From Acorus gramineus (Eukaryota; Streptophyta; Magnoliopsida; Acorales; Acoraceae), in the NCBI GenBank assembly GCA_030737835.1, contig CM060849.1:23482074-23546073 (forward strand): a stretch of DNA of 64,000 nucleotides. Reading direction: 5' to 3'. Both the position numbers and the translations under genes were made by a program. The notes under the pieces are model-generated. The model made no database searches, was not told the origin of the DNA, and worked only from the letters and a program-made list of their open reading frames with translations. Positions within the stretch are counted from its first letter, which is position 1. Each line of letters begins with the position of its first letter. This document shows positions 62,110-64,000 of the stretch, in pieces.

Positions 62110-63040
62110 TATATATAGAAAAGCATTATTCCACTTAAATCTTTTTTTATGTGACTTAAGTTTATTTAAAGGGTTATATAAGCCATTGCGGTTTTTAGTT
62201 GGACAATTTTATGCTGCCTATTTAATGCTTTTATTGGAATTTTTTAAAGTAAAACGTTGATATAACTCCTTGGAAACTTAGTTAAATTTGTTTTAGTCTC
62301 TGTAAAATTGAAAAATTGTCATAGGTCCCTAGAAAGTGTGTATGGTTAACAAATTTAGTCCCTCAGTCAAATTGCCTTTAGTTTATAGTTATTTTTTTTC
62401 GATTTATAAGTTTTCATGGTGTTATATTGATTTTTCTAAAGTAAATTTAAAAATGGTATTATAATAATTTATTATGTGTGGTTAGAGTCAAATAACAGAT
62501 TTGGTTACTTTTGGTTACAGTAGAGGCTAAAATAAATTACAGTAGGCGCGCTTAGGCGGCGCTTAATTAAGATTTTATTATTTAAATTGGTAATTATATT
62601 AAAAACATTTATCTGTTTATTCATTTTTTAATTTTTTCATGAATATTACTTAAAATGAAGAATGCTATTTATAAATAAAGAATTTATGGATGTAATTTAT
62701 TGGTGTATGCCCATTTCAAAAAAATTAATATAATCTAATCCTAGTGGCATTAAAGAAGGAGAAAAGAGGGAAGAGATTGAGGGAGAATGAGATAGGAGTT
62801 CAAAAATTAAGAGGAGAGCTAGGAGGGAGAGACAAAAAATCAATGGAGACTCACTTGGGACGAGGAGGATTCGCTACACTGTTGGTCGGCAAGGTAGGTG
62901 ATGTAGGTGATGTTTCAGTCTTTCGATTGTGTTGTTTTTGTCTTTTATTTTTGAGGTGAGGCGAGGGATTGGATGGACTAGGCGTAATTTAGGGGGGGGG
63001 GGGCCTTGGGTCCGCCTCCTCTGTGACCAGCATTACGTAA
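62110..63040. repeat. Repeat-derived spacer with GCCTAGGCG-type pieces
   Basis: 62270-62390 has the GGTCCCT-type repeat motifs. 62546-62565 (GCGCGCTTAGGCGGCGCTTA) and 62945-63010 (GAGGCGAGGGATTGG, then 12 G) look like the two ends of one element like that at 50036-50212. Purine-rich sequence lies between. No gene. Confidence 0.4.
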
Positions 63041-63049
63041 TACCATGTA

Positions 63050-63612
63050 AGCCAGTAAATTATCTAAAAAAATATCCGTATCCGATCCGAATTTGTATCA
63101 AAAAATCTAGAAAATATCTGATATCTGAAAAATTCACATCCGTATCCAAAAAAATTATCCGTATTAAAAAATTTTTAGATCGGATCTGAATATGTCCATA
63201 TCCAATCCAAAAAATATTTGTATCTGAAATATTATTATATTATTATTTATTTAATTATATATATATATATATATATAATTAGTATGAGTTTTTTAGTTTT
63301 ATTTTTACTTAAAGCATGTAATGTTTTATGTATATACTTATAATTTTATGTTTTATACTATGTAATTCTTATATTTTTTTACATATTTCAAATATTAGAT
63401 ATTTGATTTTTATTTTAGATATTGAATATTTTTGTAATTTCATATTTATTTTGAATTTTTGGATATTTCGGATAATTGTTCGAATTCGGATTTTCGGATT
63501 GAATACGGATATTTACTTTCAATATTTATCGGATATTAGATACGAATATTTTTTCAGATATCTAATTCAGATACGGATATAGACATATCCGATCCATATT
63601 CGTCCAATTGAC
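63050..63612. repeat. Imperfect inverted repeat rich in ATCCGTATCC, (TA)n centre
   Basis: ATCCGTATCCGATCCGAA at 63073-63090 and its kin recur leftwards. The inverted form (GATACGGATATAGACATATC) is near 63570-63590. (TA)10 at 63257-63276. Probably an old foldback element. Confidence 0.5.
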
Positions 63613-63624
63613 AGAGACTTAGTA

Positions 63625-64000
63625 TCACGTAGGGTTGGCCATGGGCCTAGGCTGTTCGGGCTTAAGGGGGTTTTGGCCTGGGCCCGGAATCAAACCCAAA
63701 ACCAGGGCCAGGGCCACCTGTAAGCCTGGCCCCGAGTGGGCCAAGTCCGGGTCAGGCAGGGCTTTGTGGCTTAGACCATTTTTTTACTATATTTTATATT
63801 GTTTTCTTTAATTTAACCTAAACCCTATATATATATATATATATATAAACTTTAAAGAGAATGGAAGAGTTCAATAACTTGAGTTGAAAAAACTTTAACC
63901 AATAAAAATTATTTGAATTGAATATTGATGAAACCGGGTTGGGCTAGGTTTGGGATACCCTAGTACCATGTAAGCAAAGCGTGACATATTAACGTGTGGG
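63625..64000. repeat. GGCC-rich segment and AT-rich end
   Basis: 63630-63770 has GGGCCTAGGC, GGCCTGGGCCCGG and GGGCCAGGGCCA, like 3961-4141. A (TA)n run at 63826-63846. No gene. Confidence 0.4.

Overview
The window is nuclear DNA of a flowering plant, probably a monocot. The genes have multi-exon structure with GT-AG introns. There is an S-domain receptor kinase, a plant glycine-rich RNA-binding protein, plant-type MITEs and a nuclear insert of plastid ycf1. The first exon of the LRR kinase gene starts very GC-rich and loses GC towards its 3' end, a gradient typical of many monocot genes; this is an inference, not proof. Most of the window is AT-rich repeat DNA with a few genes in it.

Layout. 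1-2.3 kb: a decayed, 5'-truncated LINE (minus). 2.87-3.5 kb: an intact two-exon GRP7-like glycine-rich RNA-binding protein gene (minus); its upstream region has a TATA box, telo-box motifs, a G-box and an exact evening-element 9-mer. 4.1-9 kb: MITEs, a broken Mutator-like transposase gene and an array of short palindromes. 10.08-14.62 kb: an intact eight-exon S-domain (G-type lectin) receptor kinase gene, facing tail-to-tail a kinase-domain pseudogene of the same family (14.96-15.56 kb, minus). 15.6-36.9 kb: no host gene seen; MITEs and foldback elements (several with clear target-site duplications), local duplications and a plastid ycf1 fragment. 37.48-43.27 kb: a five-exon LRR receptor-like pseudokinase gene with a 23-nt micro-exon. 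43.79-43.86 kb: tRNA-Gln(CUG), minus. 46.4-48.3 kb: an unrecognised proline-rich gene, broken, with a 296-bp internal tandem duplication. 49.4-54.9 kb: a tandem satellite array whose core is a 493-bp two-monomer higher-order repeat. 55.5-56.0 kb: an RNase H-like fragment. 56.4-59.3 kb: a frame-broken, 3'-truncated ferroportin/IREG (SLC40) pseudogene, followed at 59.9 kb by a lone heavy-metal-associated (HMA) exon. 60-64 kb: repeats.

The genes do not form a pathway. Two are receptor-like kinases (one apparently active, one apparently catalytically dead), one is an RNA-binding protein whose Arabidopsis relative is clock-controlled, and two adjacent remnants belong to metal-handling families. 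I did not find a convincing new multi-gene system. The strongest second-look items are the higher-order satellite, the clock and ACGT motifs of the GRP gene, the extra intron and paired cysteine loss in the S-domain kinase, the palindrome series at 5.8-8.8 kb, and the foldback elements with datable insertions.
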